DNA of 64,000 nt from RYN-230 sp963834515 (GTDB taxonomy: Bacteria > Actinomycetota > Actinomycetes > Streptosporangiales > Streptosporangiaceae). The stretch spans positions 186,001 through 250,000 of the forward strand of contig CAWICB010000004.1 of NCBI GenBank assembly GCA_963834515.1, given 5' to 3'. The notes below the pieces were generated by a model. It was given only the letters and a program-made list of their open reading frames with translations. It did not search any database and was not told the origin of the DNA. Positions 25,353 to 33,961 of the stretch are shown here, piece by piece. The first letter of the stretch is position 1. The number at the start of each line of letters is the position of its first letter. The translations under genes were made by a program, and so were the position numbers.

Positions 25353-27710
25353 GTGACCGGCATGGTCCGGGCGTCCGTCCGGGTAGAGGGTGTGGTCCAG
25401 GGGGTCGGCTTCCGGCCGTTCGTCTACTCCCTGGCCACCAGGCTGGGCCTGGCTGGCTGGGTCGGCAACGACGCCGACGGCGTGTTCGCGGAGGTCGAGG
25501 GGCCGGCCGAGGGCGTGCAGGATTTCCTGGCCGCGCTGGCCCGGGACGCACCCCCGCTGGCCCAGGTGCAGCGGGTGACCGCGCAGTCCATCGCGCCGGA
25601 CGGCCGGGCCGGGTTCGCCATTGTTTCCAGCCAACCGGTGCCCAGCGACGCGGCGGGCCGCCGCCGCGCGCTGGTCTCGGCGGACACCGCGACCTGCGCG
25701 GACTGCCTGCGCGAGCTGGCCGACCCGGCGGACCGGCGGTTCGGCTACCCGTTCATCAACTGCACCAACTGCGGGCCGCGGTTCAGCATCGTCCGGGACG
25801 TGCCGTACGACCGGCCGCTGACCACGATGGCCGGCTTCGCCATGTGCGCGGCGTGCCGGGCCGAGTACGACGACCCGGCCGACCGCCGGTTCCACGCCCA
25901 GCCGGTCTGCTGCCCGGCGTGTGGCCCGCGGCTCCGGCTGGCCGTTGCCACCGGCGGCCCGGGGCCGGCCGGGCCGGCCAGCGGGCGCCGGTCCCAGCCG
26001 CCCGGACCTGGCGTTAGGCATGATGATGATCCGCTGGCCGGGGCGGTGCGGGTGCTGTCGCAGGGACAGGTGCTGGCGGTCAAGGGGCTCGGCGGGTATC
26101 ACCTGGCGGTGGACGCGCACAGCCAGCAGGCGGCGGCCCGGCTGCGCGCGGCCAAGCACCGCGAGGACAAGCCGTTCGCGGTGATGGTGCCCGACCTGGC
26201 CGCGGCCCGGGACCTGTGCGCGGTGGACGAGCTGGCCGAGCGCCTGCTGGCCAGCCCCCGCCGTCCGATCGTGTTGCTGCCGCGGCGGCCCGGCGGCCCG
26301 GTCGCGGACGCGGTGGCGCCGGGCAGCCGGCAGCTCGGCCTCCTCCTCCCGTACACCCCGCTGCACCACCTGCTGCTCCGGGCGTTCTCCAGGCCAATCG
26401 TGCTGACCAGCGGAAACGTCTCGGACGAGCCGATCGCCTACCGCGACGACGACGCGCTGGCCCGGCTCGGCGGTATCGCGGACTGGTTCCTCACCCACGA
26501 CCGGCCGATCCATATCCGGACCGACGACTCGGTGGTCCGGCCGTTCCGTGGCCGGGAGACGGTGCTGCGCCGGTCCCGGGGGTATGCCCCCGAGCCGCTG
26601 GCCGTCCGGGGCCGGTTCCGCCGCCCCGTGCTGGCCTGCGGCGCGGAGCTGAAGAACACGTTCTGCCTCGGCCGCGAGCAGCACGCGTTCCTGTCCCACC
26701 ACATCGGGGACCTGGAGAACTACGAGACGCTGCGCTCGTTCACCGAGGGCATCGAGCACTTCCAGCGGCTGTTCGACGTCACCCCGGAGCTGATCGCGCA
26801 CGACCTGCACCCGGAGTACCTGTCCACCAAGTACGCCCTGGACCACCCGGACGCCGAACCAGTCGGCGTCCAGCATCACCACGCGCACATCGCGTCCTGC
26901 CTGGCCGACAACGACGAGGACGGCCCGGTCATCGGGGTCGCGTTCGACGGCACCGGGTTCGGCCCGGACGGCACGATCTGGGGCGGCGAGTTCCTGATCG
27001 CCGACCTGGCCACGGCGCAGCGAGGCGGCTGTCTCGGCGGGCTGCCCATGCCGGGCGGGGCGGCCGCGATCCGGCAGCCGTGGCGGATGGCTGCGGTCTA
27101 CCTGGACGCGGCGTTCCCGGGCGCGCTGCCCGGCGGCCTGGCCGTGGCCGCGCGCAACGCCGCGGCCTGGGCGGACGTGCTGGCCATGGCCCGGCGCGGG
27201 GTGAACTCACCGCTCACATCCAGCGCCGGGCGGCTGTTCGACGCGGTGGCCGCGCTGCTCGGGGTGCGCGACACGATCAACTACGAGGGCCAGGCCGCGG
27301 TGGAACTGGAGCAGCTCGCGGCGGGTGCCGCGGGCTCGCCGGCCCGGGCTGGCTACCCGGCCCGGATCACACCGGGCCCGCCGTTCACCGTGGCCGGCCC
27401 GGACCTGGTCCGCGCGGCGGCCGGGGACCTGCTCGACGGGGTACCAGCGACGGTGGTCAGCGCCCGGTTCCACCGCGGGGTGGCGGACCTCATCGTGGCC
27501 GGGTGCCAGCTGCTGCGCTCCTCGTCCGGGCTGGGCACGGTCGCCCTGTCCGGCGGCGTGTTCCAGAACCTTCTGCTCCTCGGCACGGTGACCGGGCTGC
27601 TCGAAGCGGACGGGTTCCGGGTGCTGACCCACTCCCGGGTGCCGCCCAACGACGGCGGGATCAGCCTCGGCCAGGCCGTGGTGGCCGCGGCCCGGTGCCG
27701 GGCGGGCTGA
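25353..27710 (+). CDS. hypF: HypF carbamoyltransferase
   Basis: Makes carbamoyl groups from carbamoyl phosphate and transfers them to the HypE terminal Cys, the source of the CN ligands. All four domains of the 785-aa protein are seen: acylphosphatase (VEGVVQGVGFRPFVY), two zinc-finger pairs (CADCLRELADPADRRF/CTNCGPRFS and CAACRAEY/CCPACGPRL), a YrdC-like carbamoyl-AMP domain (VLAVKGLGGYHLAVDAH), and the kinase-like carbamoyltransferase (VGVQHHHAHIASCLADN, FDGTGFGPDGTIWGGEF). The GTG start at 25353 fits the acylphosphatase N terminus. It is separated from the other hyp genes by the methyltransferase, SHOCT and LAL genes. Confidence 0.95.
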   Translation: MTGMVRASVRVEGVVQGVGFRPFVYSLATRLGLAGWVGNDADGVFAEVEGPAEGVQDFLAALARDAPPLAQVQRVTAQSIAPDGRAGFAIVSSQPVPSDAAGRRRALVSADTATCADCLRELADPADRRFGYPFINCTNCGPRFSIVRDVPYDRPLTTMAGFAMCAACRAEYDDPADRRFHAQPVCCPACGPRLRLAVATGGPGPAGPASGRRSQPPGPGVRHDDDPLAGAVRVLSQGQVLAVKGLGGYHLAVDAHSQQAAARLRAAKHREDKPFAVMVPDLAAARDLCAVDELAERLLASPRRPIVLLPRRPGGPVADAVAPGSRQLGLLLPYTPLHHLLLRAFSRPIVLTSGNVSDEPIAYRDDDALARLGGIADWFLTHDRPIHIRTDDSVVRPFRGRETVLRRSRGYAPEPLAVRGRFRRPVLACGAELKNTFCLGREQHAFLSHHIGDLENYETLRSFTEGIEHFQRLFDVTPELIAHDLHPEYLSTKYALDHPDAEPVGVQHHHAHIASCLADNDEDGPVIGVAFDGTGFGPDGTIWGGEFLIADLATAQRGGCLGGLPMPGGAAAIRQPWRMAAVYLDAAFPGALPGGLAVAARNAAAWADVLAMARRGVNSPLTSSAGRLFDAVAALLGVRDTINYEGQAAVELEQLAAGAAGSPARAGYPARITPGPPFTVAGPDLVRAAAGDLLDGVPATVVSARFHRGVADLIVAGCQLLRSSSGLGTVALSGGVFQNLLLLGTVTGLLEADGFRVLTHSRVPPNDGGISLGQAVVAAARCRAG

Positions 27711-27776
27711 AGTTGGCCCGGGATCGGGCCGGGAACCCGGCTAGCGGGAACCTCGTCGGCTTAGCGCCAGGAAATC

Positions 27777-27832
27777 TCATCAGCGCGGTGCATTTGTGGT
27801 CTCCGCTGACCACAAATGCACCGCGCTGATGA
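27777..27832. repeat. Dispersed palindromic element, copy 1 (perfect 25-bp stem)
   Basis: Perfect inverted repeat: 25 bp starting TCATCAGCGCGGTGCATTTG, loop TCCGCT, then the exact complement to 27832. It lies in the convergent gap between hypF and the methyltransferase gene and so could terminate both transcripts. A diverged second copy is at 40583-40632. Sequence identity of two intergenic copies points to a mobile or REP-like element rather than an ordinary terminator. Confidence 0.85.
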
Positions 27833-27844
27833 ATTCCGGGGCGC

Positions 27845-28565
27845 TCAACGGAGCTGCCAGACGGTGCTGTGCTTGACGTCGGCGTCCTCCAGGGCGCGCG
27901 GCACCGGGACCTCGTACGCGGCGACCTCGGTGCAGCGGTCCCGCGGCAGGTAGGCCCGGCCCGGGTCGCCGACCAGCACGTCGATCCCGGCCGCGCGGGC
28001 CCGGGCCAGCCAGGGCAGCAACCGCTGGGCGAACGTCCGCTCGTAGAACACGTCGCCCGCCACCAGCAAGTCCACGGTGGGCGCCGGGCCGCCCAGCAGG
28101 TCACCGAGCGCCGCGTCCAGCCGGACCCGGTTCACGGCCGCGTTGAGCCGGATGGCCGCCACCGCGAACGGGTCGGTCTCGCTGGCCGTTACGGTGGCCG
28201 CGCCGGCCTGGGCCGCCGCGATCCCAACCAGACCGGAACCAGCCGCCAGGTCCAGCACAGCCCGGCCCCGGGCCCGGCCCGGCTCGTCGAGCAGGTAGCG
28301 GGCCAGCGCCTGGCCGCCGGCCCATGGGAAGGCCCAGAACGGCGGCGGCAGCTCCGGCCGCCCGGCCGCCTGCCGCCCGGCCGCCTGCGGCCGGCCGCCT
28401 GCGGGCCGGCCGCCTGCGGCCGGCCGCCTGCTGCTCGGTCCGTTCCCACAACTCGATCGCGTCCCGGGCCAGGTAGAGCCGGATCTCCGGGACCAGCGGC
28501 GGCGTGCCCAGCGCGGTGTTGGCCCGGATGAACGCGGCGGCCGTGGCGGCCGCCGACCGGGTCAC
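27845..28565 (-). CDS. Class I methyltransferase (ETFB/nicotinamide-type), frameshifted
   Basis: N-terminal part (from GTG 28565): FIRANTALGTPPLVPEIRLY then DAIELWERTEQQ. C-terminal part in another frame: LPPPFWAFPWAGGQALARYL, then the SAM loop VLDLAAGSGLVGIAAAQAGA, ASETDPFAVAAIRLNA and VDLLVAGDVFYERTFAQRLL. Together they fit the family of METTL20/nicotinamide-type methyltransferases that modify lysine or small bases. The frames meet inside a repeat of GCAGGCGGCCGG units at about 28370-28435, where a repeat expansion or contraction has shifted frame. The start GTG overlaps the ClpP-like stop, so it belongs to the XRE/ClpP-like operon. Confidence 0.7.
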
Positions 28566-29434
28566 CGGCGGGGCCCGGCCGGCCGCCTGGGCTCGGCCGC
28601 CGTGGCCTGGGCGTCCAGGAGGCCGTAGCTGACCGCCTCGGGCACGGTGAGGAACCGCCCGCGGCGCATGTCGTCGCGGATCTCGTCCACCTCACGGCCG
28701 GTCACTTCGGCCAGCCTGATGTACAGCGTGTCGAGCATGGCGGTGAGCTGCTCCTGCTGCGCGGACACCTCGGTGGCCGTGCCGTCCAGGTTCAGCCGCG
28801 GTTCGGCCAGCGAGAGCACCGCGCTCGGGTAGCCCAGCCGGTGCGTGCACGCGGCCAGCACGCCGGCCCCTGCACCACCGAGCCGGCCGGCCACGTACCC
28901 GGTGACCGGCACCCGGAGTACGTCGAGCACGCCCATCACGGTCAGCGTGGCGGGGAGTTCGGCGTCCAGGCCCTGCAGTTCGAGCCGGACCGGCCCGTCT
29001 CCCTCGGCGTCCAGGGTGAGCAGCTGGGCACACAGCACGGTAGCCGCCTCGCCATCCAGATGCCCGGACGCCAGCACGATGCGCTGCTCCAGCAGCCGCT
29101 GGTAGATCCGGCCCGGCCAGTCGCCCTGGCCCATCCAGCCGTGCGACGGGGCGGCCGGTGGCGCGCCGGGCGGGTAGCCCGGTGGCGCGCCGGGCGGGTA
29201 GCCCGGTGGCGCGGCCGGCGGGTGGGCGGGTGGCGTGCCAGGCGGGTAGGCCGGTGGCGTGCCGGGCGGGCGCGGCGGAACGGGCCAGCCGGGCGGTGTG
29301 GCCGACAGGCCTGGCCAGCCGGGCGCCCCTGGCCGCGTCGGCTGGCCCGGCTGGTCCGGGTCGCCGGGACGGGCGGACCAGGCCGACCGCGGCGGCCAGC
29401 CCTCGGGGAACGGATCGGCGGCTGGCACGGTCAT
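28562..29434 (-). CDS. ClpP-like protein without catalytic residues
   Basis: A 290-aa protein. Residues 1-115 are a Pro/Gly/Ala-rich arm with PPG-x-PPAYPP-type repeats. The C-terminal ~175 residues have the ClpP fold (IYQRLLEQRIVLASGHLDGE, LEVTG-like YVAGRLGGAGAGVLAACTHR, SLAEPRLNLDGTATEVSAQQ). Where active ClpP has GQAASMG with the nucleophilic Ser, this has GRLGGAG, and where active ClpP has MIHQP with the catalytic His, this has LSLAEP. It is therefore predicted to be proteolytically dead and may be a structural or regulatory partner. It overlaps the XRE gene before it and the methyltransferase gene after it. Confidence 0.82.
   Translation of the reverse strand: MTVPAADPFPEGWPPRSAWSARPGDPDQPGQPTRPGAPGWPGLSATPPGWPVPPRPPGTPPAYPPGTPPAHPPAAPPGYPPGAPPGYPPGAPPAAPSHGWMGQGDWPGRIYQRLLEQRIVLASGHLDGEAATVLCAQLLTLDAEGDGPVRLELQGLDAELPATLTVMGVLDVLRVPVTGYVAGRLGGAGAGVLAACTHRLGYPSAVLSLAEPRLNLDGTATEVSAQQEQLTAMLDTLYIRLAEVTGREVDEIRDDMRRGRFLTVPEAVSYGLLDAQATAAEPRRPAGPRR
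29159..29278 (-). repeat. Five 24-bp units coding the ClpP-like Pro-rich arm
   Basis: Units of the form GGTGGCGCGCCGGGCGGGTA followed by GCCC start at 29159, 29183, 29207, 29231 and 29255, the first two identical. On the minus strand they encode Pro-Pro-Gly-Tyr/Ala-rich heptad-like repeats. Copy number should vary between isolates. Confidence 0.85.
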
Positions 29435-29772
29435 CGGGTTCCTCCTGGCCCTCCGGCGGCTGGCTGGCCAGGCATGCCCGCCTGCAACCGCCAGCTCAGA
29501 TGGCTGCCGACCGCGGCCGCGTAGCGCTCCAGGGTGGAAGCCCGCATGTCGGCGTCGCCCGCCTCGATCCGGGCCACCGCCGATTGGGACGTGCCCATCC
29601 GGGCGGCCACCTGGGTCTGCGACAGCCCGGCGGACTGCCGCTGGGCGGCCAGCTCGGCGACCAGCCGCCGCCGCTCGTCGGCCATCCGGCGCAGCGCCAT
29701 CTCACGGAACCCGGGCAGTACCGGCAGCGGCGGCTGCTGGCCGCCCGGCTCAGCCGGGCCGCTCTCGTCCAT
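29431..29772 (-). CDS. XRE family transcriptional regulator
   Basis: A ~113-aa protein with a single helix-turn-helix (GLSQTQVAARMGTSQSAVAR, then IEAGDADMRASTLERYAAAVG). I use ATG 29770-29772; an in-frame GTG at 29781 sits within the palindrome. No ribosome site is visible at either, which suggests a leaderless transcript. It overlaps the ClpP-like gene (ATGA) and a perfect palindrome lies just upstream, the likely autoregulatory operator. Confidence 0.85.
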   Translation of the reverse strand: MDESGPAEPGGQQPPLPVLPGFREMALRRMADERRRLVAELAAQRQSAGLSQTQVAARMGTSQSAVARIEAGDADMRASTLERYAAAVGSHLSWRLQAGMPGQPAAGGPGGTR

Positions 29773-29780
29773 ACCGTCCA

Positions 29781-29804
29781 CGTTATCTCATTAATGAGAT
29801 AACG
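29781..29804. promoter_or_regulatory. 24-bp perfect palindrome upstream of the XRE gene
   Basis: Perfect palindrome with half-site CGTTATCTCATT. It begins 8 nt upstream of ATG 29770-29772 and, reading on the minus strand, includes AT-rich sequence suitable for a -10 element. It is much more AT-rich than its surroundings. Position and symmetry fit an operator for the adjacent XRE protein. Beyond it, 29805-30098 shows nothing recognisable. Confidence 0.75.
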
Positions 29805-30098
29805 CCCACGCTTAGGTGGCGATCGCCGATGTTTGCGCTCACAAAGCGCCGCCAGGAAGAAGCGCTGTTTCTCCCCTAGCGGCGCCGATCGTGGTCAGCC
29901 GCTCCCGGCCGTCCGGGCTGCTCCGCCGCGGGCGAAGCGGGTGCCCGGCAGTGGGTGCCCGGGCCCGGGATCAGCCTCCCCGGGCGGGTTCAGCCAGGTC
30001 CCTTACGCGCCCACCGTCCGGCGGCCCAGGTGGCGACCGGACACCCGGTGCTGGCGCTGCGCAGCGGCGGGCGGGCGGCTAGGCCCGGCTGGGCCCGG

Positions 30099-31082
30099 CT
30101 AGGCCACCTCGGCTCGGCTGCTGGCCGCAAAGGCCGCGGGCGTGGTGCGCAGCGACGCTTCCAGCGTGGCCGCCCGGCGGCTCGGGTCCATCAGGTTCAC
30201 GCCCATCGCGGCCAGGTCCTCCGGCCCGGGGGTGAGCAGGGTGACCCGGATGCCCTGGGCCCGCAGTGCCTGCGCGTCGCGCAGCAGCGCCCGGGTGACC
30301 AGCCCGCGCAGCCGCCGCTCCAGCCGTCCCAGCCGGCTGGCTGGCCGGTCCGGGATCAGGCTGGCCATCGGCGCGAGCACGTACGCCTCGTGAACCCCGG
30401 ACCGGGCCAGCACGGCGAGCGAGGTGGCCGACCGGACGCCACCGTCGACATAACGCCGGCCGCCGATGGCCCGGGGCGCGTACCAGCCGGGGATCGAGCA
30501 CGAGGCGACCACGGCGTCGGCCAGCGCCGCCTCCGGGGCCCGGTCCCGGCCGAAGATGACCCGGCGCCCGGAATCGTAGTCCACGGCCACGATCCAGGTC
30601 GGGGCGTTCACCCAGCCGGGCACCGCCCGCGGGGCCTGCTGGTGCAGCGCGTGCACCATCGCGTGCAGGGTCTCATGCCGGGCACGGCCCCGGGGCAGCC
30701 ATGCGCTGGCGCCCACCGCGGGATGCACCCGGTGCGGGGCGAGCAGGCTGTGCAGGATCAGCCGGGGCGAGCCGGCCCGCAAGTGCGGCCACGGCGGCAG
30801 CGGGCCTTCGTCCAGGTCACCCACACCGGCCTCGCGCAGCCGGCGCACCCCGTCACCGCGCTGCAGGGCGATCATCTCGTCCAGGCTGACCCCGCAGCGC
30901 AGCGCGGCGGCCAGCACGCTGCCCGCGCTGGTCCCGACGATCAGATCGACGTCGTTGACCGGCCGGGGCAGCCGGTCCTGGACGGCCTGGAGGGCACCCG
31001 TCATCCAGGCTGCTCCCACCACGCCACCCGCGCCGAGCACAAGCCCGATCCGCTGCTCGCCGGTCCCCCGTTCCAGGCCCAT
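30099..31082 (-). CDS. Patatin-like phospholipase
   Basis: A 327-aa lipid acyl hydrolase. It has the oxyanion loop GLVLGAGGVVGAAWMTGAL, the nucleophile elbow LIVGTSAGSVLAA with catalytic Ser, and the Asp motif RRYVDGGVRSATSLAVL, completing the Ser-Asp dyad. The start is ATG 31080-31082, preceded by GGAGGTGACC. No signal peptide or membrane helix is seen. It lies before, and in the same direction as, the neutral-lipid genes (WS/DGAT, acyl-CoA ligase), which fits membrane or storage-lipid turnover. Confidence 0.9.
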   Translation of the reverse strand: MGLERGTGEQRIGLVLGAGGVVGAAWMTGALQAVQDRLPRPVNDVDLIVGTSAGSVLAAALRCGVSLDEMIALQRGDGVRRLREAGVGDLDEGPLPPWPHLRAGSPRLILHSLLAPHRVHPAVGASAWLPRGRARHETLHAMVHALHQQAPRAVPGWVNAPTWIVAVDYDSGRRVIFGRDRAPEAALADAVVASCSIPGWYAPRAIGGRRYVDGGVRSATSLAVLARSGVHEAYVLAPMASLIPDRPASRLGRLERRLRGLVTRALLRDAQALRAQGIRVTLLTPGPEDLAAMGVNLMDPSRRAATLEASLRTTPAAFAASSRAEVA

Positions 31083-31272
31083 GGTCACCTCCTGGGTCCC
31101 GGCGCCGCACAGCCCACCGCTGCCGGTCCGCTGTGTTACCGCCGGGTAAATTCCAGGTATACCCGATTTGACCAGCGAAGTAATCCCCTGGGCGGCCCGG
31201 ACCTCCCCCGGCGCGCGCAGCCGGCCCGCGGCGGATGCCACGGGCGGCCGCCGGGGGCGCTGGCCGGCTGGG

Positions 31273-32652
31273 CTACCGCTGGGCCAGGCTGGTCAGCCCG
31301 GCCAGCTCGCGGCGGATGCCACTGGCCAGCACAGCCAGGTCAGGCACGGCCGCGTAATCGGCCGTGATGCCGAACGCGAGCCGCCCGGTGTAGGAGAGCA
31401 TCGCCACCGAGATCCGCTCGTGGTCGCCGATCGGCGCATACGGGTAGATGCGGACCAGCTTGCGGCCGAGCACGTACAGCGGGATCGCCGGCCCAGGCAC
31501 ATTCGTGGTCACGGTCTGGACCAGTGGCTGCGGAATCTGGAACGCGGCATGCGCGCCGTAGGCGAGCAGCGCCGGCAGGGTGAAGCCGAGCAGCCCGGTA
31601 AGTATCTCGGCCCCGCGCTCCTGTGAGGTGCGCTTCATCTCGTCCATCTGCTCGCGCAGCAGGGCCAGCCGGCGCAGCGGATCGGGCTCGCTGACCGGCA
31701 GGTTGGCCAGCACGGCCGAGATCCGGTTGGTGATCATGCCCTGCTCGTCCTGGCTGCGTACCGAGACCGGCACCAGGGACCGCACCACCACCCCGTCGGC
31801 CAGCTCACCCCGGGCGTCCAGCAGGTCGCGGAAGCCGCTGGTGATCGCGGCCAGCAGGACATCATTGACCGTGCCGCCGAGCACCGCCCCGATCTTCTTG
31901 ACCCTGGCCAGGCTGGCGGTCAGCCAGGTCCAGCGCCGGGCCGGGCCGATCGGGCCGTTCAGCGAGGTCACCGACGGAACAGCCAGCCGCTCCACGCCCG
32001 CCGCGAGGCCCCGGCCGTAGTCGCCCAGCTCGGCGGCGGACGGAAACGGGCGCTCGAGCAGCCCGGGCAGGCCGGCCAGCTGCTGGACCGGCCGGGCGAT
32101 GGCGTCATGCAGCCCGGTGATCATCAGATCGAGCCCGGACGGCGCAGGCTCCGGGTGCCACGGCTCTGGTTCGGGCCGCGGGGCGTCGGGGCTGACATCG
32201 AACACCGCGGCCATCAGGTCGTTGCCGCCGATGCCGTCCACCATGCAGTGGTGGACCTTGGACAGCACCGCCCACTGGCCACCCTTGAGCCCGCCCAGCA
32301 GCCAGCCCTCCCACAGCGGCCGGGACCGGTCCAGCGGCTCGGCGAAGATCTCTGCGGCCAGCTCGCAGAGCTGGCGCTTGCCGCCGGGGGCCGGGACGGT
32401 GGCCTGCCGCAGGTGCCGGGTGATGTCGAAGTGCTCATCGTCCACCCAGTACGGCCGGAACACCTGCCACGGGGTGGTCCGCACCACCTGGCGGTACCGC
32501 GGCACCTTCGGCAGCTTGGCCGAGAACAGCCGGAGCATCTCGTCGTAGCCCGGGAACGGGCCCTGGAACACGGCCAGCGAGCCCAGGTGCATGGGCACGT
32601 TCTCCTGCTCGACAAAGTAGAACCCCGCGTCGAGGGCGTTCATCCGCTCCAT
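31273..32652 (-). CDS. Wax ester synthase/diacylglycerol acyltransferase (WS/DGAT)
   Basis: A 459-aa acyltransferase that makes triacylglycerol or wax esters. The catalytic HHxxxDG motif is seen as KVHHCMVDGIGGNDL. The N terminus MERMNALDAGFYFVEQENVP and the C-terminal SYTGRLAFGITADYAAVPDL are typical of the family. ATG 32650-32652 follows AGGAAAGGG. The upstream open frame of the broken ligase overlaps its 5' end. Confidence 0.92.
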   Translation of the reverse strand: MERMNALDAGFYFVEQENVPMHLGSLAVFQGPFPGYDEMLRLFSAKLPKVPRYRQVVRTTPWQVFRPYWVDDEHFDITRHLRQATVPAPGGKRQLCELAAEIFAEPLDRSRPLWEGWLLGGLKGGQWAVLSKVHHCMVDGIGGNDLMAAVFDVSPDAPRPEPEPWHPEPAPSGLDLMITGLHDAIARPVQQLAGLPGLLERPFPSAAELGDYGRGLAAGVERLAVPSVTSLNGPIGPARRWTWLTASLARVKKIGAVLGGTVNDVLLAAITSGFRDLLDARGELADGVVVRSLVPVSVRSQDEQGMITNRISAVLANLPVSEPDPLRRLALLREQMDEMKRTSQERGAEILTGLLGFTLPALLAYGAHAAFQIPQPLVQTVTTNVPGPAIPLYVLGRKLVRIYPYAPIGDHERISVAMLSYTGRLAFGITADYAAVPDLAVLASGIRRELAGLTSLAQR

Positions 32653-33792
32653 GGCGGTCCCTTTCCTGGTGCCGCCGGCCCGCCACGAGCTCGCCCTTCA
32701 GCACCTTGCCCAGGGAGTTCTTGGGCAGCGCGGGGCGGAACTCGAACACCCGGGGGTACTTGTAGGCGGCCAGCCGCTCCCGGCAGTACGCGAGCAGGTC
32801 GCCGGGCGCGGCCGAGGCGCCGGGACGCACCGTGACGACGGCCAGCACTTCCTCCCCGAGCCGCTCGTGCGGGATACCGACCACGGCGGCCTCGGCGACC
32901 GCCGGATGGGCGTGCAGCACGTCCTCGATCTCGCGCGGGTACACGTTGTACCCGCCGCGGATAATCAGTTCCTTCTGGCGGCCCACGATGAACAGGAACC
33001 CGTCCTCGTCGAAGTAGCCGAGATCACCGGTATGCAGCCAGCTGCCGGTGAACACCTGCGCGGTGGCCTCCGGGTGGTTCAGGTAGCCCTTCATCACATG
33101 CAGCCCGCGAGTCACGACCTCACCGACATTCTCCCGGCCGGGCGGCAGCGGCCGGCCCGCGGGGTCCCAGACCTGGGTCTGCGTCCCCCAGATCGGCTTG
33201 CCCACGCTGTACACCCGGCGCTGCCTCTCGCTGAGGTTGAACGTGGTGGTGGACGCGGTCTCGGTCATCCCGTACCCCTCCAGGATCACTACCCCGAAGT
33301 GCTGCTCGAACGCGTCCAGCACAGGAGCCGGGATCGAGGCCGCGCCGGAGATGGCCACCCGCAGCGAGGACACGTCGCAGCGGTCCAGGTCCGGATGAGA
33401 CAGCGGGGCGACGAACATGGCCGGCACGCCCCCGAAGATGGTGGCCCGGTCCCGCTCGATGGCGGCCAGCACCGCGGCCGGGTCGAAGCGCGGGATGAGC
33501 GACATCGTGCCACGCCACTTCCGGGGCCTTGAGCATGACGTTGAGCGGGACGGCCACCGCGCCGCACTTGAGGATGCCGAAGTAGGCGATCAGGAACTGC
33601 GGGATGTTGGGCAGCTGCAGGGCTACCGCGTCCCCGGGCCGCACCCCCGGCCGACTCGAGGCCGGCCACCAGCCGGTCGGACAGCGCGTCCAGCTCGGCG
33701 TACGTGAGCCGCCCGCCCGGATAGCAGGCGACCGCACGACCCGGCGAGGTGGCCGCGGTCTCACGCGGGATGACCGCCAGATTGAAGTTCAT
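32435..33792 (-). pseudogene. Long-chain acyl-CoA ligase, broken by frameshift and internal deletion
   Basis: Three frames hold pieces of one ligase. (1) MNFNLAVIPRETAATSPGR to VAGLESAG from ATG 33792. (2) GVRPGDAVALQLPNIPQFLI to MLKAPEVAW; switching from (1) needs removal of one G in the C5 run at 33644-33648. (3) MSLIPRFDPAAVLAAIERDR to KNSLGKVLKGELV. Between (2) and (3), near 33512, about 110-120 residues normally present are absent, including the AMP-binding YTSGTTGKPKG motif. The adenylate-forming core is thus lost and the product cannot be active. The last frame has no stop before the WS/DGAT gene and runs to 32435; homology ends near 32680. Confidence 0.8.
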
Positions 33793-33961
33793 CGGCCTGC
33801 GCCCCTCCGCACCCGCAGCGTTCACCGGTTACTTCCACGGTGCGGCGGGGACCAGGCTGCCCGCCAGCGGCGTCTTTCCCAGTCAGCCAGGACTTTCGGC
33901 CCCGGCCGGTACGCTCAGCCGGCCACTGCCCGGTGCGGTCAGCCGGCACCGGCCGGCACGC

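Noticed and set aside
32435..32680. The 3' extension of the acyl-CoA ligase frame as a real C-terminal domain
   Set aside because: It overlies the 5' end of the certain WS/DGAT gene and has no recognisable sequence; it is simply the absence of a stop codon.
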